Below are positions 1 to 7,321 of a DNA stretch of 7,960 nucleotides, in pieces. Each line of letters opens with the position of its first letter. Positions within the stretch are counted from its first letter, which is position 1. The stretch lies in the NCBI GenBank assembly GCA_030632865.1, contig DAOVTY010000143.1, positions 1 to 7,960 on the forward strand, in the 5' to 3' direction. Under the pieces are notes generated by a model that did not search any database, was not told the DNA's origin, and saw only the letters and a program-made list of their open reading frames with translations. The DNA comes from Bacteroidota bacterium. GTDB taxonomy: Bacteria > Bacteroidota > Bacteroidia > Bacteroidales > Prolixibacteraceae. The position numbers and the translations under genes were made by a program.

Positions 1-942
1 CAGTTAGATGTGGAAAGAACTAGAGTAGAGATTGATAAAATATCAGATCAGTTGGAAATGAAAAGAAACTCTCTAGAAAAAACACAATTGAATGCTCAAA
101 GCGCACGTTTAGATTTAGATTACAATGAAGAGGTGAAAAAACTACGTATAACTTCTTTAAAATCTACTTTGGCTGATCAAAAACAGTTGCTGGAAGTTGG
201 AGGTATTTCTCCTGCTCGTATAGAGCAAACCAAGCAAGAAATTACTCTTGCAGAGAAGGATATGAAAACGTTATCCGAAAAAAACTCAATTAAATTAAAA
301 CAGTTAATTGCTGACGAAAAAGGTCTTTTATTACAAATTAAAATAGAAGAGAAAAAATTAATCGAGAATGAGAAATTGCTTATAGAATTAAATATTAAAG
401 CACCATACTCAGGAATAATTCTTGCTATTTCTGGAAACGAGGGACAAAGAGCCGAAAAAGATAAAATGCTGGCAAGGATGTCGGATCTTACATCGTTTAA
501 AATTATAGGTTCAATTGACGAACAATTTGCAAAACAGATTAATACAGGTAACCGTGTTTATGCTTATGTTGGCGACGAAAACCTTGAGGGAAGAGTTGGT
601 ATTATTACTCCGGTAGTTGAGAATAAAAAAATGCAGTTTAATGTTCATTTAAAAGAAAAAAGTCATCCAAAACTTATTGCAAATCAAAATATAGAAATAC
701 AGATTGTTAGTAGTCAGAAAGATAGTGTATTGAGGATTAAAAAGCATAAAACTTTTGAAAGTGGTAAAAAGCATTTTGTTTTTGTAGTTGAAAACAATAT
801 TGCAATTAGAAAAGAAATAGTGTTGGGAATTACAGGAAGCGATTCTTGCGAAATTATTTCCGGATTAAATGAAGGTGATGAAGTTATTGTTGAAGGTGTT
901 AATATGTACCGCAATTTGGATGAAATTAAGATTAACAATTAG
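1..942 (+). CDS. Periplasmic adaptor (HlyD/MacA-type membrane fusion protein), 5'-partial
   Basis: This is probably the adaptor of a tripartite efflux system, linking an inner-membrane pump to a TolC channel across the periplasm. The frame is open to the left edge, so the true start, membrane anchor and first lipoyl half are missing; the GTG at base 10 is an internal Val codon, not a start. Counting from that codon, residues about 1-127 are rich in Lys, Glu, Leu and Gln with heptad-like spacing, as in the alpha-helical hairpin of adaptors. Residues about 128-160 (IKAPYSGIILAISGNEGQ, then a Gly-free stretch to MSDL) match the second lipoyl half. Residues about 163-233 fit the beta-barrel domain, and the C-terminal GLNEGDEVIVEG (285-296) is the usual membrane-proximal motif of MacA/RND adaptors. 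A TolC-family gene starts six bases after the stop, which supports the role. Whether the pump is ABC-type (MacB-like) or RND cannot be told here. Confidence 0.87.
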   Translation, partial: QLDVERTRVEIDKISDQLEMKRNSLEKTQLNAQSARLDLDYNEEVKKLRITSLKSTLADQKQLLEVGGISPARIEQTKQEITLAEKDMKTLSEKNSIKLKQLIADEKGLLLQIKIEEKKLIENEKLLIELNIKAPYSGIILAISGNEGQRAEKDKMLARMSDLTSFKIIGSIDEQFAKQINTGNRVYAYVGDENLEGRVGIITPVVENKKMQFNVHLKEKSHPKLIANQNIEIQIVSSQKDSVLRIKKHKTFESGKKHFVFVVENNIAIRKEIVLGITGSDSCEIISGLNEGDEVIVEGVNMYRNLDEIKINN

Positions 943-948
943 CTTGTT

Positions 949-2430
949 ATGAAAAAATCTATTTCATTTTTTTTATTAGGATGTTTTTTGATTACAAATT
1001 CATTGTTTGCTCAAAACGAAACAATTAAATATATTTTGAGCCTTGATGATGTAATTGCCATGGCTATTTCTCAATCATCTGCTATAAAGTATGTTCAAAA
1101 TCGTAATGTTAATTACTATTGGCGATATAGAAATTTTAAAACACGTTTTCGCCCCCAGTTGGTTTTGTCGGGCGATGTTCCTAACTATTCGCATACTACA
1201 AGTCCGATAACACAACCTGATGGGAGTATCGAATTTAAGCAGGTTTCAAATCTTGCTGCTTCTGCTAATATGGCTGTAAGTCAATCTATTCCACAGTTGG
1301 GAACTCATGTTTGGGCTAGTACTTCGGTATATGGAATTAGAAATCTCAAAATCGATCAAAATAGTTTCTCGGGTGCGCCATTTTCCGTTGGTTTTCAGCA
1401 ACCATTGTTTGCCTATAATTGGATGAAATGGTACAGGAAAACAGAGCCGATGGTTTACGACGAATCTCAAAAACGATTTGTTGAAGAAATAGAGGAGATT
1501 GCTCTAACTTCTACATATCATTATTTTAACTATTTATCTGTTCAAACCAATTATAACCTTGCCGAAAATAATTTGAAAAATAGTGAAGATAACCTTCTGA
1601 TATCTGCGACTAAAAAGGAGTTAGGACAAATTTCGGAGAATGATCATTCTAGAATAGAACTTTCGGTTTTGAATGCACAAAAATCATTAAATCAAGCTCG
1701 AATGGATTTGAAAAATGCCGACTTCGAATTAAAAAGATACATCGGATTAGAGCAAAATCGCACTATTGAATTACTAATTCCACTCAATATTACTTTATTT
1801 GAAATAGACCCGAAGCTGGCATTGGCTAAAGCAAAAGAGAATAGAAAAGAGACGACTTATTATAAGCGACGATTAATTGATGCTGATCGTCAGTTAGCAT
1901 CGGCTAAAAGTGGTACCGGAGTGAGTGCAACTTTACGAGGAAGTTTTGGATTATCGAACAGTGCAGATTACTTTGCAGGAATTTACGATCAGCCTGAAAA
2001 AGATAGAATGTTACGAGTTTCTGTAAGTGTTCCTATTCTAGACTGGGGTAGGTCTGCCTCAACAGTAAAATTGGCCGAATCGGAACGGGAAATTACAATT
2101 TACGATGTAAACAAAGATATTGAAGATTTCGACCGCCGAGTTATTGTACAGGTAGAGCAGTTTAGCTTGTTAAAAGATCAATTGAAAACAGCAAGCGAAG
2201 CAGATAAAGTTGCTGGTAATGGGTATTTAATTGCATTGAGAAAGTTTCAAAATGGAGAATTAAGTATTACCGATTTGAATATTGCTTTGCAAGAACGCGA
2301 AAAAGCCAAACGCGATTATATTCGATCTATTGAAAATTATTGGGTTGCCTTTTTTAGGTTACGCGAATTAACTCTTTATGACTTTGAGAACGGTCATAAT
2401 ATAACTTACGAAAACCCAATGTTAGATTAA
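949..2430 (+). CDS. TolC-family outer-membrane efflux channel
   Basis: A complete 493-residue protein, a usual length for outer-membrane efflux (OEP) proteins, which form trimeric beta-barrel/alpha-barrel ducts. The N-terminus is a clear export signal: Lys-Lys at 2-3, a hydrophobic core, and probable signal peptidase I cleavage at LFA/Q (21/22). An LLGC stretch at 9-12 also resembles a lipobox, but it lies very early, so I prefer a plain signal peptide. The first OEP repeat begins at about ILSLDDVIAMAI (29-40). The second repeat has the hallmark VSVPILDWGRSA (359-370), followed by a long helix, and the C-terminal helices at about 435-475 (GELSITDLNIALQERE) are typical. The ATG lies six bases after the adaptor stop, so the two are co-transcribed. 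No Shine-Dalgarno site is seen, which is normal in Bacteroidota. Substrate is unknown. Confidence 0.93.
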   Translation: MKKSISFFLLGCFLITNSLFAQNETIKYILSLDDVIAMAISQSSAIKYVQNRNVNYYWRYRNFKTRFRPQLVLSGDVPNYSHTTSPITQPDGSIEFKQVSNLAASANMAVSQSIPQLGTHVWASTSVYGIRNLKIDQNSFSGAPFSVGFQQPLFAYNWMKWYRKTEPMVYDESQKRFVEEIEEIALTSTYHYFNYLSVQTNYNLAENNLKNSEDNLLISATKKELGQISENDHSRIELSVLNAQKSLNQARMDLKNADFELKRYIGLEQNRTIELLIPLNITLFEIDPKLALAKAKENRKETTYYKRRLIDADRQLASAKSGTGVSATLRGSFGLSNSADYFAGIYDQPEKDRMLRVSVSVPILDWGRSASTVKLAESEREITIYDVNKDIEDFDRRVIVQVEQFSLLKDQLKTASEADKVAGNGYLIALRKFQNGELSITDLNIALQEREKAKRDYIRSIENYWVAFFRLRELTLYDFENGHNITYENPMLD

Positions 2431-2435
2431 TATAT

Positions 2436-2452
2436 AGAGTGTTTTTTACTCT
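2436..2452. terminator. Small hairpin between convergent genes, possible bidirectional terminator
   Basis: AGAGT (2436-2440) pairs perfectly with ACTCT (2448-2452) around a seven-base T-rich loop. It fills most of the 22-base gap between the TolC-family stop and the mutarotase stop, which face each other. The stem is only five pairs and no T-run follows it on either strand, so it is a weak candidate; position is the main argument. Confidence 0.3.
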
Positions 2453-2863
2453 CTAATCCAAATGGTAAACCTCTTCCAAATCTGCCCACCAAATTCCTTC
2501 TTCTGCCGAGTCAACCGGTTCCTGACATGGGTCGGTTAATTTCCACCATTCGTTTGTAAGAGAATCGGCAGCCATTAATTTCATGTCTGCATCAAAATCA
2601 GTTCCGGTGTATTCAAGGTAGCTGAACAAAAGTCCATCGCGATAATAGATAGAATAATTTTGAATGTTAACCTCTTTGAGTTTCGCGTTTACTTCCGACC
2701 ATGGATTGGCGTGAAGTTCTTTGTACTCTTCAAGTTTATCGGGTTTTACTTTTATTACCCAACCAAATCGTTTAACTTTTTCTGATTTTTCGTTTGGCTT
2801 TTTAGTCTGACATGCAACAAAAAAGATAACGAAAAATAATAAATACAAATTTTTCATAAACAT
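2453..2863 (-). CDS. Exported L-rhamnose/L-fucose mutarotase-family (RhaM-like) lipoprotein
   Basis: The 136-residue product belongs to the RhaM-like family (COG3254/DUF718), which interconverts alpha and beta anomers of 6-deoxy sugars. Against E. coli RhaM as remembered, EEYKELHANPW (45-55) matches the EEY...H segment, so Tyr47 and His51 correspond to catalytic Tyr18 and His22. WWKLTDP (106-112) matches the paired Trp region, and LEEVYHLD (129-136) matches the C-terminus. The N-terminus is unlike cytoplasmic RhaM: about 30 extra residues with Lys4, a Leu/Phe/Val core and FFVAC ending at Cys18, which reads as a lipoprotein signal. Two in-frame ATGs (codons 1 and 3) are possible; the first has an AGG seven bases upstream. 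The symporter stop is four bases upstream, so the two are co-translated. Since a GH29 fucosidase is in the same cluster, L-fucose is the likeliest sugar (inference). Confidence 0.85.
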   Translation of the reverse strand: MFMKNLYLLFFVIFFVACQTKKPNEKSEKVKRFGWVIKVKPDKLEEYKELHANPWSEVNAKLKEVNIQNYSIYYRDGLLFSYLEYTGTDFDADMKLMAADSLTNEWWKLTDPCQEPVDSAEEGIWWADLEEVYHLD

Positions 2864-2867
2864 TAAT

Positions 2868-4478
2868 TTACCTGAAAATATAATACAAAACAGACATTAT
2901 GATAATAAGAATTCCAGCTAAAACTCGCGGATCCGAAATTCCCTGAACTTTTCCATCGGTAATAAACGACAATGGATTTTTCATGGTCATTTTTGCTAAA
3001 ACTTCGGAATTTGCTTTTGGTGTGAAAAAGCTTACCAAATAATAAAACACTGTGCAGATTAGAAACAAGTAAGTTGCTTTTAGCATAAAATGAATTCCCC
3101 AAACGTCAGAAATATAACGTTGTCCGGCAATCATTTCAAAGTCGATACAAAATGCAATTACAGCAAGAATAAAACCAAATACTAGAGTATAATGACCGGC
3201 TTTTGGTGTTCCACGTTTCGACATAATTCCGAAAATAAATACCACTGAAATTGGTGGAGAAAGCACAGCCAGCAAGTCGTTTATAGCTTCAAAAATACTT
3301 GGGAATTTGGCTATTAGCGGCGACCATGCAATTGCAAATACGGTAACTGCAAGAATAGTTATTCGTCCGATAATTAAAAGATTTTTGTCGGGAATATTTG
3401 GCATATTTCTTTTTACAATGTCCATAGAAACCATTGTTCCTGCACTATTAAGAGCCGAAGCAATTGTACTCATTAATGCTGCAAGCAGCGCGGCCGACAT
3501 TAATCCTTTTAATCCAACAGGTAAAATATTTAGTATTAAAACCGGCAATGCCTGGTCGGCAATTTCAATTTTATCTTTCAGAATAATGTACGCAAAAATG
3601 CCAGGAAAAATCATAATGAATACCGGAAGAATTTTTATGAACCCAGCGAAAATAGGTCCGCTTTGGGCATCTTTTAGTGTTTTTGCGCCCAGTACTTTTT
3701 GTACAATTGTTTGATCGGCACACCAATAATTTAAGCCCAAAACAATATAGCCAGGGATAAAAATTAAAAATGGTAATGGCGAATTCGACGAGGTTTGAAT
3801 CATACTCAGTTGGTCTGGTTTTAAGGCAGCTTTCAAATCTGCAAAAGAGTGTACTCCGTATTCGGGCAGTGCAAGCATGGCAAGAATTGTCATAATACTT
3901 GCGCCAATAATTAATATTCCAGACTGTAACGCTTCTGTTAAAACCACCGCTTTTAATCCGCCAATAACCGAATAAATTAGTGTGGCAATGGCAATTACAA
4001 TAATGGCTGTATATTTTTCAATTCCAAAGAAGTTTTCGAAAACAAGTGCGCCTGCATATAAACTAACGCCGATGTGAAGAAAGAGTGCTGTGAAAAGTGA
4101 GATGACTGCTAACATTGTTCGGGTTGGCCGGTTATAGCGCATTTCCAGAAATTCGGGCAGAGTAGAAATTTTTGTTTTGAAGTAAAAAGGTGCGAAGATC
4201 AATCCCAAAACAATTAACATAAATGGTGCTGCCCACTCAAAATTCCCCCAAACTAATCCATCAGAAAACCCTTGTCCGGCCAATCCCACCATATGAATTG
4301 TTGAAATATTTGCAGCAAACAGTGCGGTTCCAATTAGAGGCCATTTTAGTGATCGACCAGCAAGAAAAAAACCTTCGCTTGACTTTGATTTTCTTGTGAA
4401 TCCTGAAAAAACTCCAATGCCCACAATTAATAGCATGTAGGCTATTAATATTATATAATCAATTGTAGATAGGCCCAT
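2868..4478 (-). CDS. SSS-family sodium/solute symporter, probable sugar importer
   Basis: A 536-residue, strongly hydrophobic inner-membrane protein with roughly 13-14 predicted membrane segments, the usual size for the sodium:solute symporter (SGLT-like) family, which couples substrate uptake to Na+ entry. Family marks are visible in order: EGFFLAGRSLKWPLIG (35-50) followed by ALFAANIS (52-59), the GGLKAVVLTEALQ signature (173-185), NYWCADQTIVQKVLGAKTL (250-268) as in sugar-carrying members, and ALMSTIASALNSAGTMVSMDI (334-354), which covers the expected Na2-site Ser/Thr region. The gene lies between the URO-D-like gene (34 bases upstream) and the mutarotase gene (4 bases downstream), in a cluster with a fucosidase. 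L-fucose or a related deoxy sugar is therefore the likely cargo, but sequence alone does not fix specificity. The ATG at 4478 places the first membrane helix directly after a short N-terminus, as is normal in the family. Confidence 0.93.
   Translation of the reverse strand: MGLSTIDYIILIAYMLLIVGIGVFSGFTRKSKSSEGFFLAGRSLKWPLIGTALFAANISTIHMVGLAGQGFSDGLVWGNFEWAAPFMLIVLGLIFAPFYFKTKISTLPEFLEMRYNRPTRTMLAVISLFTALFLHIGVSLYAGALVFENFFGIEKYTAIIVIAIATLIYSVIGGLKAVVLTEALQSGILIIGASIMTILAMLALPEYGVHSFADLKAALKPDQLSMIQTSSNSPLPFLIFIPGYIVLGLNYWCADQTIVQKVLGAKTLKDAQSGPIFAGFIKILPVFIMIFPGIFAYIILKDKIEIADQALPVLILNILPVGLKGLMSAALLAALMSTIASALNSAGTMVSMDIVKRNMPNIPDKNLLIIGRITILAVTVFAIAWSPLIAKFPSIFEAINDLLAVLSPPISVVFIFGIMSKRGTPKAGHYTLVFGFILAVIAFCIDFEMIAGQRYISDVWGIHFMLKATYLFLICTVFYYLVSFFTPKANSEVLAKMTMKNPLSFITDGKVQGISDPRVLAGILIIIMSVLYYIFR
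2871..2874 (-). promoter_or_regulatory. Possible ribosome binding site for the mutarotase gene
   Basis: On the minus strand CAGG ends seven bases before the ATG at 2863-2861 and overlaps the end of the symporter gene. It favours that ATG over the second one at 2857-2855. Shine-Dalgarno pairing is generally weak in Bacteroidota, so the site is tentative. Confidence 0.35.
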
Positions 4479-4512
4479 AAGGTGATAATAATATGTAAAA
4501 TTATTTTAGTTT

Positions 4513-5763
4513 TTATACAATGTTTTCGCCATTAAATTCTTTAACAGCATTTAACATTGCAACAATATTCTCAGGCGGCACATCCGGCATAATATTGTGT
4601 ACTGTATTAAAAATAAAACCTCCATCTTTCGAGAAAATTTCGCATCTATTTAACACATGTTTTCTCACCTCTTTGGGCGATGCATTATTTAAAACTCCTG
4701 CCGTGTCAATTCCTCCGCCCCAGAAAGTAATATCTTTTCCAAATTCATCTTTTAGTTTCTGTGGTTCCATATTAAGACAATTGGTTTGAACTGGATTTAG
4801 AATGTCATATCCACATTCAATTAAATCTGGAATGTACTGATGTATCGAGCCACAACTATGAAGCATAATTTTCATTTGGCTGTGTTCTTTCACATAGTCG
4901 CATAAAATTTTATGATGTGGTTTAAAAAGTAAACGGTATGTATCTATGTCCATAAATGGTCCTGTTGTCATTCCAAGGTCATCGCCAAACCTTATAACAT
5001 CAACAATGTCACCAACAGCTTCGCAAGTCTTTTCAAGAGTAGCTAAATGCATTTTCATAAGTGCATCAATCATTTTAATAACTTCATCCTGGTTCATTAA
5101 TAAATCCATGAAAAAATTATCCATTCGCCGCAACATAGTACCGAATTCAAACAAGTTAGACCCTGCGCTTATAAAAAGTGCTTTGTCGGTATTCTCTTTT
5201 AGGAACAGTGCCTTTTTCCTCAACTGCTCCCAAAAGTCTTTTTCGCCCACATGATCCCATGGAGAATGAGCATGCCTTGCCCACATAACTTTTTGCATAG
5301 TTTCTGACAACCCTGAATAATCATGAGGAAAACCATCCAAATAAGGAAAATAAGTTTGGTCGAAAAAGGTTGCTCCAACAGGCATTTTTGAAAGCATAAC
5401 ACCATTCTCATCTTTAGTAATCCACGAGCCATTGTTTGATTTTTCTGGCTTATACCAAATCGGATATTGCGCCGTTCCACCATTTGCCAGTGTATAGTTA
5501 TACCAGTCGCTATCATTGGTGTTAAATTCTCTGCCAATATCAATTACATCTAATCCAAAGTGGTCGATTATTTCCTGATGGGGCTGTGCCAGTTGTTGAA
5601 CCACATCGTAAACACGGGTGGGATGGTTCATGCCCAAGTATTTTTTTAAATTATCGTAGGCAATTGCTGAAATACCAGAACTTGGATTGCTTCCCAAATC
5701 TATGGGAACTTTGTCGGGTTCTTTGTGTGCAATCGCACTTAAAACTCTTTCTCTTGAATTCAT
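4513..5763 (-). CDS. Uroporphyrinogen decarboxylase-fold protein, MtaA/CmuA methyltransferase-like
   Basis: A 416-residue protein of the URO-D superfamily, without a signal peptide, so cytoplasmic. It starts MNSRERVLSAIAHKEPDKVPID, the usual opening of the non-haem branch. It lacks the Met-Arg-Gln-Ala-Gly-Arg substrate-binding motif expected of HemE near this region and is longer than HemE (about 350), so haem synthesis is unlikely. GDDLG (260-264), MLHSCGSIHQYIPDLIECGYD (300-320) and PDVPPENI (393-400) are family motifs. His302-x-Cys304 matches the first two zinc ligands of corrinoid:thiol methyltransferases such as MtaA. At the place of the third ligand (Cys before the P..TP.EN motif) this protein has His389. 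The ATG overlaps the sulfatase stop by four bases, so translation is coupled. No corrinoid protein is visible nearby. Such proteins recur in glycan-degradation clusters, but the reaction is not known to me; demethylation or another sugar-related step is a guess. Confidence 0.88.
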   Translation of the reverse strand: MNSRERVLSAIAHKEPDKVPIDLGSNPSSGISAIAYDNLKKYLGMNHPTRVYDVVQQLAQPHQEIIDHFGLDVIDIGREFNTNDSDWYNYTLANGGTAQYPIWYKPEKSNNGSWITKDENGVMLSKMPVGATFFDQTYFPYLDGFPHDYSGLSETMQKVMWARHAHSPWDHVGEKDFWEQLRKKALFLKENTDKALFISAGSNLFEFGTMLRRMDNFFMDLLMNQDEVIKMIDALMKMHLATLEKTCEAVGDIVDVIRFGDDLGMTTGPFMDIDTYRLLFKPHHKILCDYVKEHSQMKIMLHSCGSIHQYIPDLIECGYDILNPVQTNCLNMEPQKLKDEFGKDITFWGGGIDTAGVLNNASPKEVRKHVLNRCEIFSKDGGFIFNTVHNIMPDVPPENIVAMLNAVKEFNGENIV

Positions 5764-7226
5764 ATTGATTTTATCTTTTCAAGTTCTTTTGTCAATTCTT
5801 CAACAATGTCAGGATACTCCGCATACAGATTATTTTTTTCGCCCGGGTCATCAGTTAAATTGTATAGCTGTCCTGCTGTTTTTATTCCGTATCCATTCGG
5901 GTTTTTACCATCACTGAATCCCCCTGAACGGTCCGAAAGAATTAGTTTCCAATCTCCTTTTCGCAAAGCAAAAACACCTGCATTAGAATGATTTATCAGA
6001 ATCTCCCTGCCTGAATCACTATTATCCCTTAAAACATTCAACATACTTTCTCCATCTTCAGAAGCATTTTCCGGAAGTTCAAAACCAATAATTTCAGCGA
6101 TAGTTGACATCAAATCCATGGAACAAATAAGTGCTGATGTTTTTTTGCCATCCTCGATTTTATTTGTCCATTTTACAATAAACGGAATTCTGTGTCCACC
6201 TTCCCAAATATCTGCTTTCATTCCCCTAAAATTTCCGGCAGGATTGTGCCCGTAATCTTCAATTACCGATTGTGTTGGCCCTGACCAGTTCTCCCCATTC
6301 CGCGCAGGAGAACCATTGTCGCTTGTAAAAATTACAAGAGTATTTTTGTCAATTCCGTTTCGTTTAAGTGCATTCATTATTTCACCTACTGTCCAGTCAA
6401 CTTCATATACAAAATCGCCATATTTCCCGGCTTTACTTTTGCCTTCAAACTGCGTTAACGGTGCAATTGGAGTGTGTGGAGCGGTTAAAGCAAAATAAAG
6501 AAAAAAAGGTTCTTTCTTATTCGAAGCTTTATTAATGTATTCGACCGATCTCTTTGTGATTTCGGGCATAACACCTTCCAATTTCCAGCCTTCTGCCATT
6601 TTCCCTTTCCATCCAAATAAGGAATTGGGCTTATTTATTGTCGGGGTTTTTGTTACTTTATTATTTTCAATAAATGTATAGGGAGGGAAATTGGGGACAT
6701 CATCTCCGAAGTAATAATCGAATCCATAATTCAACGGGCCTCCACCTATTTTTTTGTTATAATCAATATTTTCACCATTTGTGTTTTTCGCTGAAATTGA
6801 ATCTGTAGTTGCCCATTCCCATCCAAGATGCCATTTGCCGATAGCTGCTGTTTGATAACCTTTTTGTTTAAGCATTGTAGGAAGTGTTAATCTTTCTTTT
6901 TCAATAAGTGGTTCGTCCCAAGGCCACAATACGCCTTTTTTTAACCTTGTTCTCCAACTATATCTCCCCGTTAAAATACTATATCTGGTTGGAGTACAAA
7001 CTGCTGATACTGAATGTGCATCTGTAAAACGCAATCCCTCGGATGCCAGCTTATCGATATTAGGTGTTGGTATTTTCGAATCGGGGTTGTAACATGTTGG
7101 GTCACCAAAACCCAAATCATCGGCCAATATTATTACAATATTAGGACGAGAATCTGATTTTTTTTGATCTTCGCAACTTTGAAAAAAAAGCACTGAAATA
7201 AATAATAGCATGAATAAGTATTTCAT
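5760..7226 (-). CDS. Secreted S1-type (formylglycine) sulfatase, probable lipoprotein
   Basis: A 488-residue arylsulfatase-superfamily enzyme that should hydrolyse sulfate esters from a glycan. The signal is Lys2, a hydrophobic core and FFQSC, with Cys18 as likely lipidated residue. The mature part begins PNIVIILADDLGFGD (28-42), with Asp36 and Asp37 as calcium ligands. CTPTR (77-81) is the Cys-type sulfatase signature, so Cys77 would be converted to formylglycine by a maturase not seen here. Other active-site marks are GKWHLG (130-135; Lys131, His133), APHTPI (249-254; His251), TSDNG (301-305; Asp303, Asn304) and RGMKADIWEGGHR (334-346; Lys337). QLYNLTDDPGEKNNL (453-467) is the typical C-terminal strand and loop. 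All key residues are intact. The S1 subfamily and target position cannot be assigned by eye; with a fucosidase upstream, sulfated fucose-containing polymers are plausible. It is 95 bases after the fucosidase stop and overlaps the next gene by four. Confidence 0.95.
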   Translation of the reverse strand: MKYLFMLLFISVLFFQSCEDQKKSDSRPNIVIILADDLGFGDPTCYNPDSKIPTPNIDKLASEGLRFTDAHSVSAVCTPTRYSILTGRYSWRTRLKKGVLWPWDEPLIEKERLTLPTMLKQKGYQTAAIGKWHLGWEWATTDSISAKNTNGENIDYNKKIGGGPLNYGFDYYFGDDVPNFPPYTFIENNKVTKTPTINKPNSLFGWKGKMAEGWKLEGVMPEITKRSVEYINKASNKKEPFFLYFALTAPHTPIAPLTQFEGKSKAGKYGDFVYEVDWTVGEIMNALKRNGIDKNTLVIFTSDNGSPARNGENWSGPTQSVIEDYGHNPAGNFRGMKADIWEGGHRIPFIVKWTNKIEDGKKTSALICSMDLMSTIAEIIGFELPENASEDGESMLNVLRDNSDSGREILINHSNAGVFALRKGDWKLILSDRSGGFSDGKNPNGYGIKTAGQLYNLTDDPGEKNNLYAEYPDIVEELTKELEKIKSI

Positions 7227-7321
7227 CTCATTATAATTTTTAGTTTTTAAAGGTATTCGATGGAACTCGCTGAATAATGATTCACCTGTGTACCAATATT
7301 TACCATGCTCGTTTCATAAAA
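7227..7321 (-). other. Fucosidase-sulfatase spacer with a short open stretch and a small inverted repeat
   Basis: This is the longest gap in the cluster. On the minus strand, the sulfatase frame stays open upstream of its ATG for 29 codons, back to a TGA at 7316-7314. The stretch reads with mixed residues (HGKYWYTGESLFSEFHRIPL and on) but holds no ATG, GTG or TTG in frame, and the real signal peptide begins at the annotated ATG. TGAAT and ATTCA (7271-7275, 7280-7284) form a five-base inverted repeat around AATG. I see no TAnnTTTG-type Bacteroidota promoter, so the sulfatase is probably read through from the fucosidase gene. Confidence 0.4.

Noticed and set aside
949..1014. Lipoprotein signal (LLGC at residues 9-12) on the TolC-family protein
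   Set aside because: The hydrophobic stretch before Cys12 is very short and a better signal peptidase I site follows at LFA/Q; kept only as an alternative.
3307..3714. 135-codon plus-strand open frame opposite the symporter gene
   Set aside because: It lies wholly within the symporter gene on the other strand, has no recognisable domain, and the symporter frame has clear family motifs. It is a shadow of the real gene.
4496..4508. TAAAATTATTTTA inverted repeat between the URO-D-like and symporter genes
   Set aside because: The arms are purely A/T with a single central base, so a stable hairpin cannot form, and such sequences are expected in AT-rich spacers. Tight spacing also argues against a terminator here.
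5220..5543. 107-codon minus-strand open frame inside the URO-D-like gene
   Set aside because: It is an alternative frame of a well supported gene and has no family features of its own.
4513..5763. HemE, true uroporphyrinogen decarboxylase of haem synthesis
   Set aside because: The Met-Arg-Gln-Ala-Gly-Arg substrate motif is absent, the protein is longer than HemE, it has a His-x-Cys metal motif, and the neighbours are glycan genes.
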